Assembly: GCA_022385755.1 (NCBI GenBank)
Contig: MU278378.1
Coordinates: 3,835 to 67,481 of the forward strand
DNA: 63,647 bases
Origin: Trametopsis cervina
Lineage: Eukaryota > Basidiomycota > Agaricomycetes > Polyporales > Irpicaceae
Reading direction: 5' to 3'
The position numbers and the translations under genes were made by a program. Shown here piece after piece: positions 1-11,959 of the stretch (its first letter is position 1; each line of letters begins with the position of its first letter). The notes under the pieces were generated by a model that saw nothing but the letters and a program-made list of their open reading frames with translations, searched no databases and was not told the DNA's origin.

Positions 1-94
1 AATCCATTTTTTATCATTCCTCCCAAAAAGGCAATAGACACCCTCCAACATCTAATACACCACCTGCCTAATTGGGACTACCCATTTTAATCAT

Positions 95-650
95 ACATAG
101 TGGTTTTACAATGATCGCGCTATTATACAGATAGTGGTTTTACAATAATTATGTCATTATACAGAAAGTGGTTTTACAATGATCGTGCCATTATACAATA
201 AACAATACATTATACAAAATTGTTTTACAGCAAGCACCATGTTGTACAACAGTCTTTACAATAGTATGACAATAGCTGTAGTACAACAGCCCTCAGAGCG
301 GTTGTACAATGGTTGTATTATTATACAACAGCCCTCAGAGCAGTTTTACAGACTGTTATACATTATCATTTTACAATGATCGTATTATTATACAGCAGCC
401 CCCAGAGTGGTTTTACAATGAACAGACTGTTATACACAACAGTTGTACAATGATCGTATTATTATACAACAGCCCCCAGAGCAGTTTTACAATGAGCAGA
501 CTGTAATACATTATTATTTTACAATGATCGTATTATTATACAACAGGCCTCAAAGCAGTTTTACAATAAGCAAACTGTTATACATTACTATTTTACAATG
601 GTCTCACTATTATACAACAGGCTTTACAGCCATATTACAATATTAACAGT
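95..650. repeat. AT-rich minisatellite array
   Basis: The stretch is built from repeated blocks containing TTTTACAATGATCG, ATTATACAACAG and a CAGAGCAG-like core. The core recurs near 291, 332, 400, 473 and 547, so the spacing is irregular, from about 41 to 74 bases. The short open frames here are products of the repeat and are not genes. The array may continue outside the window on the left. Confidence 0.85.
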
Positions 651-660
651 AGTTTTATAC

Positions 661-1136
661 ATCGTTATACAGGAAAGACAGCACATTTGTACAACTGCTT
701 GTCCTGATTGTATTACACAAACACTAACAACTGTCCCAAACGCAGACTTATTACTGTAACTTAGGGAGATTGTTTAACAATAATAGTGTCCACTATTGAG
801 CGAACACGGGAGACGAGGGGCGGAGAATGGCCCCCGCAGAGAATAATCCCTGCTGTGCGATGGATCTAGAATGTGTGTATGGAGCGGGGACACCTGAATA
901 CATGCGAATACTTCAGCTTGAAGCAAAGACTTTTAGATATGATATCACATCCTTTGTTACATGCTGGAAGTTGTCATGAACTCGAATGCTCTCTTGCAGT
1001 AACGGAGAGTGTGTGAATTCGGCATATTCTGATGCTGACCAAAGCGAGAGAACCAAAGCCTGCCGGAACCCGCGCAACCAACTTCAACTTCAATTGCGAC
1101 GCACAACCTACATCGACTTCTACTGCCACTGCTACG
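661..1136. other. Intergenic, upstream of the CRN kinase gene
   Basis: No convincing gene is seen. An ATG at 1032 is in frame with the CRN kinase ATG at 1137 and could add 35 residues, so the 5' untranslated region and promoter probably lie here. Confidence 0.5.
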
Positions 1137-2338
1137 ATGGCTCACCAATCTGAATTGGGCACTCTTCACTATGCTGTTTATATGCCTTACGCCGAATCGG
1201 CCAGCACCGCGCTGATACGCGTCGAGGGCGGGCCATATGTTGAACACCTGAAGGAAGCGATTTGCCAGCATCGCTCGTTCAAGCCTCGTGTGGGATCCGA
1301 GGATGTCCGCCTCTACGCTGTGAGTCATTCGCCCAAGGGACATGGTGTTGCAATACTCATTTACCCCTACAGTGTGGCATGTTGTCTGTTAGCAATGACA
1401 GGAAGACGCGTTACGAGGCAGCCATCGAGTGGCTCCAAGGTGATCGGGATGCTCACGAGATGGAGCCCGCTTTTCTCTTGACAAAATATAAGAACATTAT
1501 ACCTACACCTGCCGAGGCGAAATTAATAGATGTGATTGTGGCCACTGACTCAAGTGCGTTTTTCATTTACCATCTGAGATTTCCATTTGACTAACTGGGA
1601 TGCCGTTAGTTTTGGAACCTCTTTCAGGTAAGTTACCAGCAGGGATTATGTTCAGGCTTCTCTGCCATGTTGTGCCGCATGCTAACAGTGCGCTACAGTG
1701 GACGATTACCGCAATGACAATGGTGATGATGCGCATTCTGATGAGGATGTTCTTACGCCATTGAGACAGGCTTCAGAAAGTATGTTGTGGGATATACTCT
1801 CTGCCAATTCCATTTTCTGAACATGGATGTTTGTTGACAGACCAGAAGACAGCTCGTAGATATGCTGTGTCCGCACGGAGACCATCGGCTGCCCTGAGCG
1901 ACTTCTTCGCGGAGCAAATAAAGCACCCTATCTATAATGGTCGCCCGTTTGCACGCGTGGGTTTACCAGTGGCTATCTTCATTCCTGCGGTTGCCAAGCT
2001 ACAGGACAATCTCGAGAACATTGGAACATACCAGCCCAGAGCCACAACTGTTGCATTAACTGCGAAGCTCTGCCGTATCATCTCACAACAGGACTTCAGA
2101 AAAGACTCCGTGTTCATGGAAGCAGTCAACCCGGTACTCTCTGAGATACTTGGGCTTGAAAATGGAGAATTGCAGCAATTTTACCAGACACAAGACTTGA
2201 CTGGTCGGAGATTCGTTGAAAGTGATGGTGTGGTCTTAGTCCCGTTGGACGGGCCAGGTTCCCTCGCTCTACTTCTCCATATTGAGGGAAAACGTTCGCT
2301 AGAAGAGGCCGATATTCAAAGTGTGATGACTTATCGCA
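1137..2338 (+). pseudogene. Crinkler-type protein kinase, 5' part (gene split by insertion)
   Basis: This is the front half of a fungal CRN-type protein kinase. Exons are read as 1137-1319, 1373-1553, 1610-1627, 1699-1779 and 1841-2338, with intron phases that agree. The first 120 or so residues look like the ubiquitin-like Crinkler header, with a pattern ending in LIDVIVATDS. The next 170 residues are the helical linker that precedes the kinase domain in these proteins, including IEGKRSLEEADIQS. After base 2338 the frame runs into unrelated AT-rich sequence and stops at 2436. The kinase domain resumes at 18899 in the same frame. Known members combine a header, a linker and a kinase; some CRN proteins are effectors, but the role of this one is unknown. 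A truncated header-linker protein might still be made. Confidence 0.82.
2332..2338. repeat. Target site duplication, left copy
   Basis: TATCGCA at 2332-2338 is repeated exactly at 18899-18905. It lies inside the CRN kinase coding frame at the point where the reading breaks. Removing one copy plus everything between the two copies restores the coding phase. Confidence 0.8.
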
Positions 2339-2402
2339 GTATATATTACATATTAAAAGTAGTCCTTATACTACTCTTCATAGTCATAATAGTAGTCCTT
2401 TT
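2339..2402. repeat. Left terminal/subterminal repeat of the transposon
   Basis: AGTCCTT occurs at 2361-2367 and again, as AGTCCTTTT, at 2394-2402. The right end has the same motif inverted and also twice. TTACAT at 2346-2351 also matches the right end in inverted orientation. These look like transposase recognition sites. The overall terminal match is imperfect, about 20 of 32 bases. Confidence 0.55.
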
Positions 2403-4403
2403 ATTATTGCCTAGTATAGTATGCCCATCAGTGTGATCAGGGCATGCACCGCGCGGTCCATCTCCCGCGGCAAATGTTTGCCCCGCCCATCCCCTCGGCC
2501 GTCCCGCCGTCATCCCGCCGTCATCCCGCCTCGCGCGCCCTCCTTCGCCCCCATCCCGCCGTCATCCCGCCCCTCCGCCCTCCTTCGCCCCCATCCCGCC
2601 CTCCTTCGCCCCTCCGCTCTCCTTCGCCCCTCCCCCTCCCCGCCGCGTGCCTCACAATGACCCTCTCCGCGCCCAAGGACGCTTCCGCCATGTTCCGCAC
2701 GCATCCCGATCCCAGATTCGGCCGCGTGCCTCGCGATCTAGGTACGCATATCAGATCGTGCGTCATTAATACTTATCTCCGCGGAAGTCAACACAGACTG
2801 GCCCACCGACTCACTCTCGATGCATCAGTAAGTCCCTGTTTCCCATCCAGATTGACTGGTTCTATCAGAGCCACTTCCAGTCACAGGTGTGTCCCCGTCC
2901 ACGCTAGTACCTCTCGGCCCAATCCCCAGCACAATCTGACGGCACGTCGCGCACTACACGCCGCCGCTCATATCCATCTGCACGGCGGGCTCGAGGCCTA
3001 CGCACCGCCGCCCACCGCTGAGCATGCAAGACCCTTTCCCGCATGCTAGCGCTTTTCATCATCCCGTCCGTGGACGGCTTGCAGGGCACACAGGTGCGCT
3101 CCCTTTACTACTCCTTCATCCCCTTCACGCGTTAGCTCCGCGTTCTTTCACATTCTTCCCCCAGACCTCGTTGGACGACACCACCTGCGCGCGCACGACG
3201 ACGATCGACGCCGTCCTTTCCAAACGGTACTTACCGCAAAGGCGTGTCCTCCAGCCCGCGCGGGATCCGCTTCCCCGGCCAATATCTTCTGATGGATTCG
3301 ACTGAGCGAAGGATATCCGGTTTCAGTTGCGGCGTAAGGGCTACATTTCTCCTATCAATTTGTAGCACGAAGGCGATTGAGCCGTTACATGTAGCTACCC
3401 TCGTGTCGCGTAGATTGTAGATTATCATATGAAACACCGCGAACATGACGCGGGGACACCTTAAACGCGACGACCGATTGACACTGATAGCCACCGTAAA
3501 GGGAACCCACGCCACAAGGTCCCAGCCAAACACGCCCAGACAGAAGACGGCGGATTGCCTCCTGAGCCCTATGAAGCACAGAACCTCTCGCATATCGCGA
3601 CCCTAGCCGTGTATGTCGTTACCCGCATGAGAACATGTTGTGGCCGTTGATTCCCAGTGCTCTGTGTACATAGACTTGTATATATGTTATGTACTTTCTT
3701 CTAACTACTCGCGACGCGTGCGTCCCTTCAACGAAAAGGTTGGCCGCGTCCACCCTCGTACGACTATCCGCCCAACAGACGTGTCCCCACGTCAGATCGT
3801 TCTAGAATGAACTTAATGTCCACTACTCACCCCTTTTCACCCATCCTCCGCTCTTCGTCGTGCCAAGTCCGTCGCCGCCCTTCTCCTCGCGTTTTTGCGC
3901 CCTCTCCGTAGAGTTCGTCGCCCTCTTGCTCTTCCGCCCACCGGCCGTGTTACCAGCTCCGCCGCCCCTGCTCCTCTCGCCTGGCATTATCATCGCGGCA
4001 GTCTGCATCCTTGTTGCCGTCCTGCTACCTGTCGACCCACTGTTCTTCTGCTCAGTCCCTCCATCTCGCGTCATACGTACTGTGGGCGATCTCATGTGTC
4101 TTCCCGCACCTGTCGAGGTCACCTTTGCGCAGCTCCTCTCCGCCTTCCTTAACGTATTAGTAGTCTCCTCGCGCGGTCAGCATATTGAACCTACTTCTAA
4201 CCGCAATGGAATCACTTACCTCCCTGCTGCGCATCTTGTCCATGTTATTGTCCGCCATATCCATGGTCAATGTGTTGTGTGTTGTTGCTGGTGTGTGTGT
4301 TGGCTCTGATCACTTCGCCCGACGGTTCGGTGTACCCACTAAGCTCCCGCCCGACGGTTCGGTGTACCCAATAAGCTCCCGCCCGACGTACCGTCCGACC
4401 AGT
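2403..4403. other. Left arm of the transposon, no gene recognised
   Basis: The part from 2480 to 2645 is a C-rich tract of repeated CATCCCGCC and CCTCCTTCGCCC units, which gives long but meaningless open frames on both strands. Between 2650 and 3050 there are splice-like signals and a short frame starting at 2657, but no family is recognised. The frames at 3231-3593 (minus) and 3823-4309 are unsupported. Confidence 0.5.
4318..4388. repeat. 32-bp tandem repeat, two copies and a partial third
   Basis: Units begin at 4318, 4350 and 4382, each starting CCCGACG. The first two differ by a single base (ACCCACTAAG against ACCCAATAAG). The repeat lies just downstream of the transposase gene's stop. 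Confidence 0.8.
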
Positions 4404-7400
4404 TTACGATCTCAATTGCCGCGCGCGGACGTTGGGCACTGTCAACCTTTCTCTGCATGCTTCTACATCCTGCTCTAGGCTAACTAAATACAACCATGGA
4501 CTTTGTCCAAGTATGGACAACGCGTTGTACGCTGTTTGCTGTCAGTCCATTGCGCACCGTCGACGAATACACAGCGTACTCACCGCCTCAGCCACATATT
4601 CCGCAAACGCGTCTCGAGAGGCATCTAATAACCTCTGGTAAGTCTCTACCTGCCTGTCCCAAGCGTCAGGACCATTCAATCCATCTACGTGTGTATGCCC
4701 ACTTACTTTCGTGCGTACTCTGCTGACCCCACGCCTCCGTTCAAACGAGCCGTTACCCGAGCCTCCCACAATGCCACCTCGTAGTCAAAAAACCATATCG
4801 CCCGTCTCATCTCCTCCTCGATCAACTCTACCTCTTCCTTCCATCTGTCGAGGGTTGCCTGGCCACGACACCAATGTACACGCAGAGCTACACAGACAGC
4901 TCCCCGTCAGGCACGCCACAAGTCACTGCTGCCTCAACTTACTTTCAATCATAGTGTTTCGTACCGACTCGCTCAATCCTTCTTTGCCTACGATAAAACT
5001 GAAGCACCCCCAGATCCATGAATGCTGCGGTTTTCGACTGTCCCCATACTTCCGATCGCTTTCATGGATGACCAACGCTTTCAAGTCCTGTTTCTTCAGC
5101 GGACGGTAAGTAGGGTCGTCATCCGCCATTCCCAGATGTTGCATTGCCGCGCGAGCACGCCGATACACGTTTGCAGCGGCCGTCACTGACGCATGTACCC
5201 GCTCTGTTGGCCCTTTGGCCCGCTGCTTGAGCTGTTGTGTAGTTGCTCTCGCCAGACGTCGGTGCAGCCCGTAACTCGCCGCCAGGTGTGACCGTACATT
5301 GTCCAGGGCTGTGTCTGCTTGCACTTTCCGTAGCGCGTGTTCTATCAGCACCAGTTCTTGCAACGCGGCACATTCCCGTACGTCCGGAGGATAAGAGGAC
5401 GGAAGATGAATGACATACTCGCGCAGCTCTAGGGAGAAATTGCGCGCCGCTTTGGATCCTTTTCGAACGGTTGGTCTCTTCCGCTTTTTTGTAGTCTTAG
5501 TTGTCGTCGTCGCACGCCCTGTCTTGTCATTGCCCTTGCCGTCCTCCTCTTCCTCTACCTCTTCCTCTTCCTCTTCCTCTGCCTCTTCTTCCTCTTCCTG
5601 CTTCTGAATCCTGTCAATATACTGTATATCGAGTCTATCCTGACATACCTCTCCTTTGCTCAACGCCCGGCCCTGCAAAATCCAACTCTCCTGCTCCATG
5701 ACAGCCAAGTCGATCTTCTCGCTCCCCTTATCCCTCACACCGCTAAGAGCCTGCGTGATTGCAGGAGTCAAGCCAATTGAAGCTGCCTTCGTCCAAGCCT
5801 CAAGACGACTAGACAGATCACTGCGCATCGTAGACACGGTTTCTTCGCTAAGTCGAGATAGGCTCAACAGCAAGCATGCACTACGAACTGTCGTTACTCT
5901 TCCGTCACTACAACGCCGGGACACGTACCATAACTCCTGCAATTCGATTCCTTCCCTGATCACCTCTTGGAGGCTCACTAAATCGCTTTTGCTCCGCGAC
6001 ACACGTTTTTCCAGCTGTTCTTGGATTTCTTTCTGCGTTGCCCCTGAGCCACAACATGCTGAGTATGGCTGCACACATCGTGCAGGTATGAAGACCACCC
6101 ACCCTTAGCGTGAATCGCCTCGTACGGTGATTGTATATCCTTGTCACCGGCCTTTCCACCGCCTGGCTCCCCTCGGCGAACTAACACTTCTTCCCACTTA
6201 CCCTTCGCTGTCCTCCACCCCTCTACCGTCCCTTCTGGCAGCTCGATCTCCTCAAGATCTGCCGTCAACTGTGTCTGAGTGACGCTGCTTGCTTGAAAGT
6301 GCCTCCCTGCTTCTGCACGCTTCCTCGCAAGAAATGTTGCTGCAAAGACGCCTGCGTTAGCCTCGCGTTCCTCTCTAGGCGGCATCACTCACGCAACCGA
6401 TTAGTCTTGCACCAGTTCATGTCGTCGTGAAAGAAATTGATAGTGTCATGACGGTGCCCCGCGGACATCTCTCGTGTCCGTAGTGCTAGTCCTGTCACGT
6501 GCGTCCATACCCGCTCCAGAGCCTCACCGTCCGTTTGAGCGGCCCCAGGCAAATAGTGAAAGGAATTCCAAAGACGACATGCTAGCTTGTGCGCAGCCTC
6601 GTGGAATTTACCCACGGCGGCTCGCGTGGCGGGGAACTTGAAGTTCTTAATCGTGATGAGTGCAGGAAGCTTTTTGTTTGTTATCATCCCCTGTATTTTT
6701 GCGATCCGCTCCCAGAACTTGATACGATATTGACAGTTTATATCATACGCCGAGATGTGCAGGCGCAGACCCAGCCACTTCCGAAGCCCGGACAGCATGC
6801 ACAGATCAACTGCGTCAAAGCTGTTGCGCTTCAGCAATCCATGCAACACAAATAGAGGTAAGGCGCTCACGATTCTCCAACCTTCAGGTCCACGGTGCCT
6901 CCGGGCAGAACGAACATATGTCGGGCGCAGGACAGGCCCACCAATCCGGACACAGAACCCCAGTGTCCTGAATAACCCATCGCCCCGAATTTATTGCAGC
7001 TGGACGACTGGCATTCGATCAGCTAGTGTGCTGGTCCACGCCCGGCGATGCGTACCTTGTATTTTTCTTGCGGCATTGCCCCGAAATACTCCATTGAGTC
7101 CACCTCGTGCGCAAAATATCCCGCGCCTAACGTCAACGGGAAATCCGCCGCGTCGCTGCCCTTGTCTTTTAGATTCTGCACGAAGTTACCGTCAATGGCA
7201 TGGTACAACGCGTCAAGATGGCTGTCAATCGATTAGCCCAGTTTCCCCCCAACTGCTGCTATTGTACTCACAGCTTGTCGTCTGCGCGTGTTTGCCATTG
7301 TGGGGAGATGTTCACGTCTATGTGCGGGCAAGCAGGACACAGCGTAGCTAAGCTCCCGTACTCCAGGCCCCTTGAGGGCGTTACTCCTTTCCGCATGCAT

Positions 7401-8737
7401 AGCTTGATGAAATGATGTTGGCGTATGGCGAATAGGAACTCGCGATATCTGCTCTGTGCAGCAATATCAACACTAGCCCTACTAAGCCACAAGCTAACTT
7501 ACCTTGACGTCTCCTGGTCGCACCCCGTCAGTCTTCCGCTCAAGACAGGTGAGGTAGTCTTGTGCGGTAATTGTCCCTTGAGTGCTCAGCAATTGGAAAT
7601 CGTCCAAGACTTCCAGCGAGAAAGCCGTGCGGGGTTGCCTCCAGCTGCCTGGCCACAAGCCTGCTTCTAATAGTTGTTTACTTTCCGAGTTCACCAGTTT
7701 GCCATCACGGGCACATTCACAGAAGCTGATCCACACGTCTTGAAGCCCTCGCTCATTGACTATACACACGCTCCACGGCTCACGAAACGCCTTCGCACAC
7801 CGCTCAACCCCGTGACCCAGGTTAATTACTGTTCCCAGAGCTTTCAACGTAGTCGTCCGCCAGTACGCACGACTCTCCATCCATTCTTCTACTCGATGGA
7901 GCGGATTGCAGGCATGCACTGCTACTATGCATTCCTTACAATAAGGTGGGTGCCGAAAGCACTCGGCGCAACGGTACAGGGCTGAGGGACAGGTCTGACA
8001 TCGGCTACATCCCGCAGTCGCATCAGGGCTCGCGTGAATGGCTAGCAAACATAGATACGTTGTATGAGCGTCCTCCTCCAGGAACGTCTTCATGACCACA
8101 GATGGTTTCTACGCGAAGGTCAGAGATCACAGAATACAAGCAAAGCGAGCGCTGCACTACTCACCAGAGGATTGCTGGTATCATCACCATGACTATTTCC
8201 CGAGCTCTCTGCAGACGGCCCTTCGACGCAAGGCAGGCTTGCGCTACTGTCCCTCTCGTGCGAAGGCGGTAATGCTGTGGCTGACGACCCTACCGCCAAT
8301 GGCTGCGTAGATGCAGGCTGTAGCTGAGAGCGCCAAAGCGTCCGAGACTTCAAATACGCCGAGGGGGGAGCGGGAATAGGTCCGCCGAGTGATCGCACCA
8401 AGGGAGGCAATGGTTGCGCAGGAAGAGAGGATGTTAACAGTGAGTATACCTCTGCTGATGTTGTAGGTGTAGACGTCGGAGGTGGGCGTTGTATAGCGGG
8501 AGGCCTGGAGAGACTCTGAAACGCCGTCTGCAAGGCTGCAGCGGAGTGAATTGTTGAAGGCCGCACGACCGCAGAATCCAATGCAGGCGGTAGAACTCGC
8601 GCGCGGGTCCCTTGCTGTCCCGACGTGTGTAGTCCCCCTGGCAGAAATCTAGAGGGAGAACGTTGCGTGGAAGGGCTGGCATGCGCTGTAGTGCGCCGCA
8701 CCCTCTTCGGGCTTGGGGAAGGTGTTGGATCGGGCAT
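4404..8737 (-). CDS. KDZ-superfamily transposase with CxC2-like cysteine cluster
   Basis: This multi-exon gene reads from 8737 down. The first exon (8737 to about 8175) encodes a Ser/Pro-rich leader. The exon at about 8108-7498 carries the cysteine cluster (CSRCQTC, YRCAEC, PPYCKEC), resembling the CxC2 module of KDZ proteins. Later exons hold LCPACPHIDVN (about 7325), LYHAIDGNF (about 7200), GLSCARHMFVLPGG (about 6920), the YDINCQY core (about 6740) and DGEALERVW (about 6520). The C-terminal part has DDDPTYRPLKKQDLK (about 5110), then after an intron RWKEEVELIEEEMRR (about 4825) and YARKQ (about 4690). It is expected to cut and paste the element. Splicing of the last exons is uncertain: the end is 4404 if the GTGAGT at about 4604 is a donor, otherwise 4542. 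A frame break near 6390-6400 has no plausible intron and may inactivate the protein. Confidence 0.83.
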
Positions 8738-9626
8738 GCCTCGTGGATGAGAACGAAAGCGGGTCGCAATCGAAGATGGGGTAAGGATACCTAACTAGCG
8801 TGGTGTCGCCCAAGATCCACAAGCAGTGCGGGACGCTGTCGCGCGCTGAGCACAACTCCTCGTCCAGGACTCTGTCGTGGAACAAGGCAGCTGCGTGGGG
8901 AGGCCAACGGCGTCCCTCGTCGTAAGAATGCAGAGAATACAGAGTAATCCTAAGCACGCAATCTAAGACTAAGTTAGTTTTGCCTGTAATCGTCGCCAGC
9001 TGCACACGTACCTTCAAAGTGTGCGTCAGTGCACGACGTCAGATACAATGAGCGCAGTGCGAGACTTCGCTGAGAGTGAAATTGCATGCACGTGCTTGCG
9101 TGGGAAGCCCATCAAAAGGTCACGCTCGAGCGTGAGAATGATGCGCTCACGTGCATCAGGAGCGTGAGAATGATACGCTCACGTGCACAATTCAACAGGA
9201 CAATGTAGCCCTCGCCCTTCCTACTACACCGCTGTTTCTGACGCTAATTATCGCCCCCGCACCACGTAGATCTGTATCACAGTGGACCAGGTAAGCCAGT
9301 TAACTTCCATCAGCTACACGCTCTGATCCTGGACATATAGAATCTCATCCAAGACCACGCAACTAGACTGCACGCCAGTGGCCTGCACCCCTCAAGCCAC
9401 CACGAGCTGTCGTTGACCGCTCGTGTGTTGAGAAACAGCCGTCATTGACCGCTGCCCTTTGGACCTGCGGCGACACTTCTATCATCTTACTATCTGCTTC
9501 GTCTGCTATCTGCTTGATCTTCTGGACGCTCTTGATTTTCTGTGCTTTCTTGATCCCCTGCTTGCCTCTTGTCCGGCGTTCACAGCTTAACGCATCGCAA
9601 CATTCCTATACCGCACCATCCCTCAC
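8738..9626. promoter_or_regulatory. Divergent intergenic region of the transposon
   Basis: This 0.9-kb gap separates the transposase (read leftward) from the cargo genes (read rightward). No gene is recognised in it. It contains the paired 28-bp palindromic repeat at 9128-9187 and is the natural place for a shared promoter. Confidence 0.5.
9128..9187. repeat. Paired 28-bp repeats, each with an internal inverted repeat
   Basis: Copies at 9128-9155 and 9160-9187 differ at one base (ATGATGCGC against ATGATACGC), giving a 32-base period. Each copy carries GAGCGTGAG facing CGCTCACG, so it can form a stem, and ends in CACGTG-like bases. Another half (CACGCTCGAG) precedes the first copy. The arrangement resembles a binding site for a dimeric protein between divergent genes. 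Confidence 0.8.
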
Positions 9627-11762
9627 ATGTCACATAAACCTACGACTACGGGTAAGTCCCCTTCTCGCATGTCTTACCCGTAGCTGACCGTTTATCGTTT
9701 ACAGAGCCGGAGCAGCCGGGATGGCTTCAACGGGTTATACGGCCATCGCAGGCAGCCGTTCACAATGGGCTGAGATGTAAGTAACTCTATAACGTTTACA
9801 CTTGCCTATACGCTCACGACATCCCAGTGACCTTCCGAGATGGTGTTGTAGCGGCAGCAAGCGACGACGGGAAGTATGTCATCACCTCACCCAACGCTTC
9901 ATTCGTGCCCGCCCCTCCCTTTGGGAGACTCTCTATCTTCATGAAGTCAAACGGCAAGTTTGGGAAAGAAGATCCTATCGAATGGCCTCAAGTATACATC
10001 CCAGAGCCACGGTATCATTTCCTCCCCTGTATTCCCCGCCTCTCCCACCCGCGCCGTCACGCAGACGTATGGTCTCCCTTAAGGTTCGAGGATTTCCAGC
10101 TCTACGCGCCGAACTTATTGCAGGCGCTGTACGTACTGGCACCCCGGAGGATTGAGAACGTCAGGGCCGTTGTAGATCAATTGCAAGCTGACGTGACCGC
10201 TCTGGCGGTTACCGGTGATCGTCAGCAAGTACACTGGCTGGCCCTCAGCACCATCCACGCATTAGACCGGCTGTCTATTCCCGCCACTCAGCGAGATCTC
10301 ATCCAACAATTCGTATGCGTGGAGCGCAACTACTGCATGACCCTAGCGTGGATGATTTGGCACGACCTTTTCACGAATCTCCCAGCTCCCGCGGCCGTGC
10401 CGGTCGTTCACAACGACCTGATGGGAACCTTCACCACCGATCCCAACATCGTCCAAAAGCTGTATCACGTCGGCATCCCAGTGTGGTATTTGCGGAATAC
10501 AGCAGCGTTGGGTCCCTCCGACACGATCGTCAATGTCGTCAACGTGGCCAAACCTACCGACCTCGTATCCTCCGCGGATCACAACCACGCGATCACTGTC
10601 TATGAGGGTCCCCCCGGCATTCGTCATCTCGAGGCGATCTGTTACAGGGGTCATCTGTATGCCGACATCGAACCGGTGCCATTTCCCGCCAACTACGCTC
10701 CCGCCGACTCTATCAGCCTCGCACCTGCCACTCCCGCACCCGAAACCGCACCCGTCGCACCTTCCGCAGCTGGTCCTGAGCGCCGTTCTAGACAACCCGA
10801 GCGTCGTGTAGAACCATGTAAGGCTTGCGCTTTGTTTGACGGCTTTTGCTTACTCCGTTTATGTAGATCCTCGCGGAAGCAACGCCACCCGTGCCGGCCG
10901 ATCAAAATTCCAGCCTTTCACTCATGAGGCGCTGCCTCCATGTGTCTCGGTCTGGGAAGATGCGCTGGCACGCGTAGACGTTACGAAAGTCCCAGCAAGT
11001 CAAGTGCCATGGGGATACTGGGTGCCAGAAGCGGCACTCATTGTGACTTCTGGCCAGCCTGACCGACGCGACCGCTACGTCCTTAATTGGCTGAAGATCC
11101 GCGACGCGTGGTATTACATCATCCGCGACGCTCGCTATCGTCGCACGCTGCCCACTCGGTGGTGGCGCCTTTATCTGGACGAAGGCCCCTATCCACAGAT
11201 CGGCGCGGGGAGCACGGCCAAACAGAAGGAACGATCGCAGGTCATGCAACTCCTCGATCTTGTTTTCGATGCCCGGAACATTCGCAAGGGCGACATCCAG
11301 CCGACGTGGTTCAACCGGGTCGTGACTCGCGTGGACAAACAATTATGTCAGGAAATCGCATGGGAAGTATCTGAGCTCGGTTTCCAAATCGAGTTCCTCA
11401 TGCTGGATCTCAAATTCCACAAGCCCGACTTGGATCCTGCGCAGACCGCTGAGCGAATCGAGTGGATGAAAAAGGCGTTTGAGGCGAGCCCGGCACTGCA
11501 CATCCCGGTTCTGCCTACCGCTCAGCGAGGGCTCGCATGTCAAGATCCCCTACTCCGAGCTCCGGCTCTCGAGGCCATCCGACGTCTGATCAGTACATGG
11601 CCTTCAGCGCCTGACTATATCCGTGACTGTCGACCCCTCGACACACGCAACGATGCCGTCTTCATACGGCGGTTTGAGCGCGAGATCGCTCAATTTTATG
11701 TTAACACATTCTACCAGTATTCAGGCCGAGCTCCCGTGTTGCCTCGGCGTTATCCTCTGTAG
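9627..11762 (+). CDS. Cargo protein 1, unknown function
   Basis: Exons are 9627-9651, 9705-9776, 9828-10817 and 10867-11762. All introns are 49-53 bp with GT-AG ends, and the joined frame is open for about 660 residues. The protein begins MSHKPTTTEPEQPGW. It has a conserved-looking block FRDGVVAAASDDGKYV near residue 35, a low-complexity Pro/Ala/Arg stretch around residues 325-360, and a C-terminal half rich in Trp and Arg that includes WGYWVPEA and the segment around TRWWRLYLDEGP. No signal peptide, membrane helix or catalytic motif is apparent. It resembles uncharacterised proteins of agaricomycete genomes by memory only, and I cannot name a family. It is the first of three genes read away from the transposase, about 890 bp from the transposase start. 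An intact frame suggests recent selection or a recent arrival. Confidence 0.8.
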
Positions 11763-11959
11763 TGATGTCGTACCACTAACGATGATTGTGAAATATGCGC
11801 AGTAATGAAAATTTCCTTCGAGATCCGTGCTCACAATTCTCCGTTATGCTTCCGCTGATGTACGCTGTGAGGGCAGGAAAATGGGTATAGCAATTCCACA
11901 GGGTGTAATCTGGTGTGGCGCTCGCGCGGAAGTGAGCATTCGTTCTCCTCAATCCCCTC

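Noticed and set aside
1..660. CRISPR-like array
   Set aside because: Repeats are imperfect, AT-rich and without unique spacers of constant length, and the genome is eukaryotic.
4923..4925. TGA as the end of the KDZ transposase
   Set aside because: A GTAAGT donor lies just before it, and the downstream minus-strand exons encode the typical C-terminus of KDZ proteins (RWKEEVELIEEEMRR, YARKQ).
5410..6108. Plus-strand Ser-rich and other frames opposite the transposase
   Set aside because: They are the antisense of Glu-rich and other coding exons of the KDZ transposase and have no features of their own.
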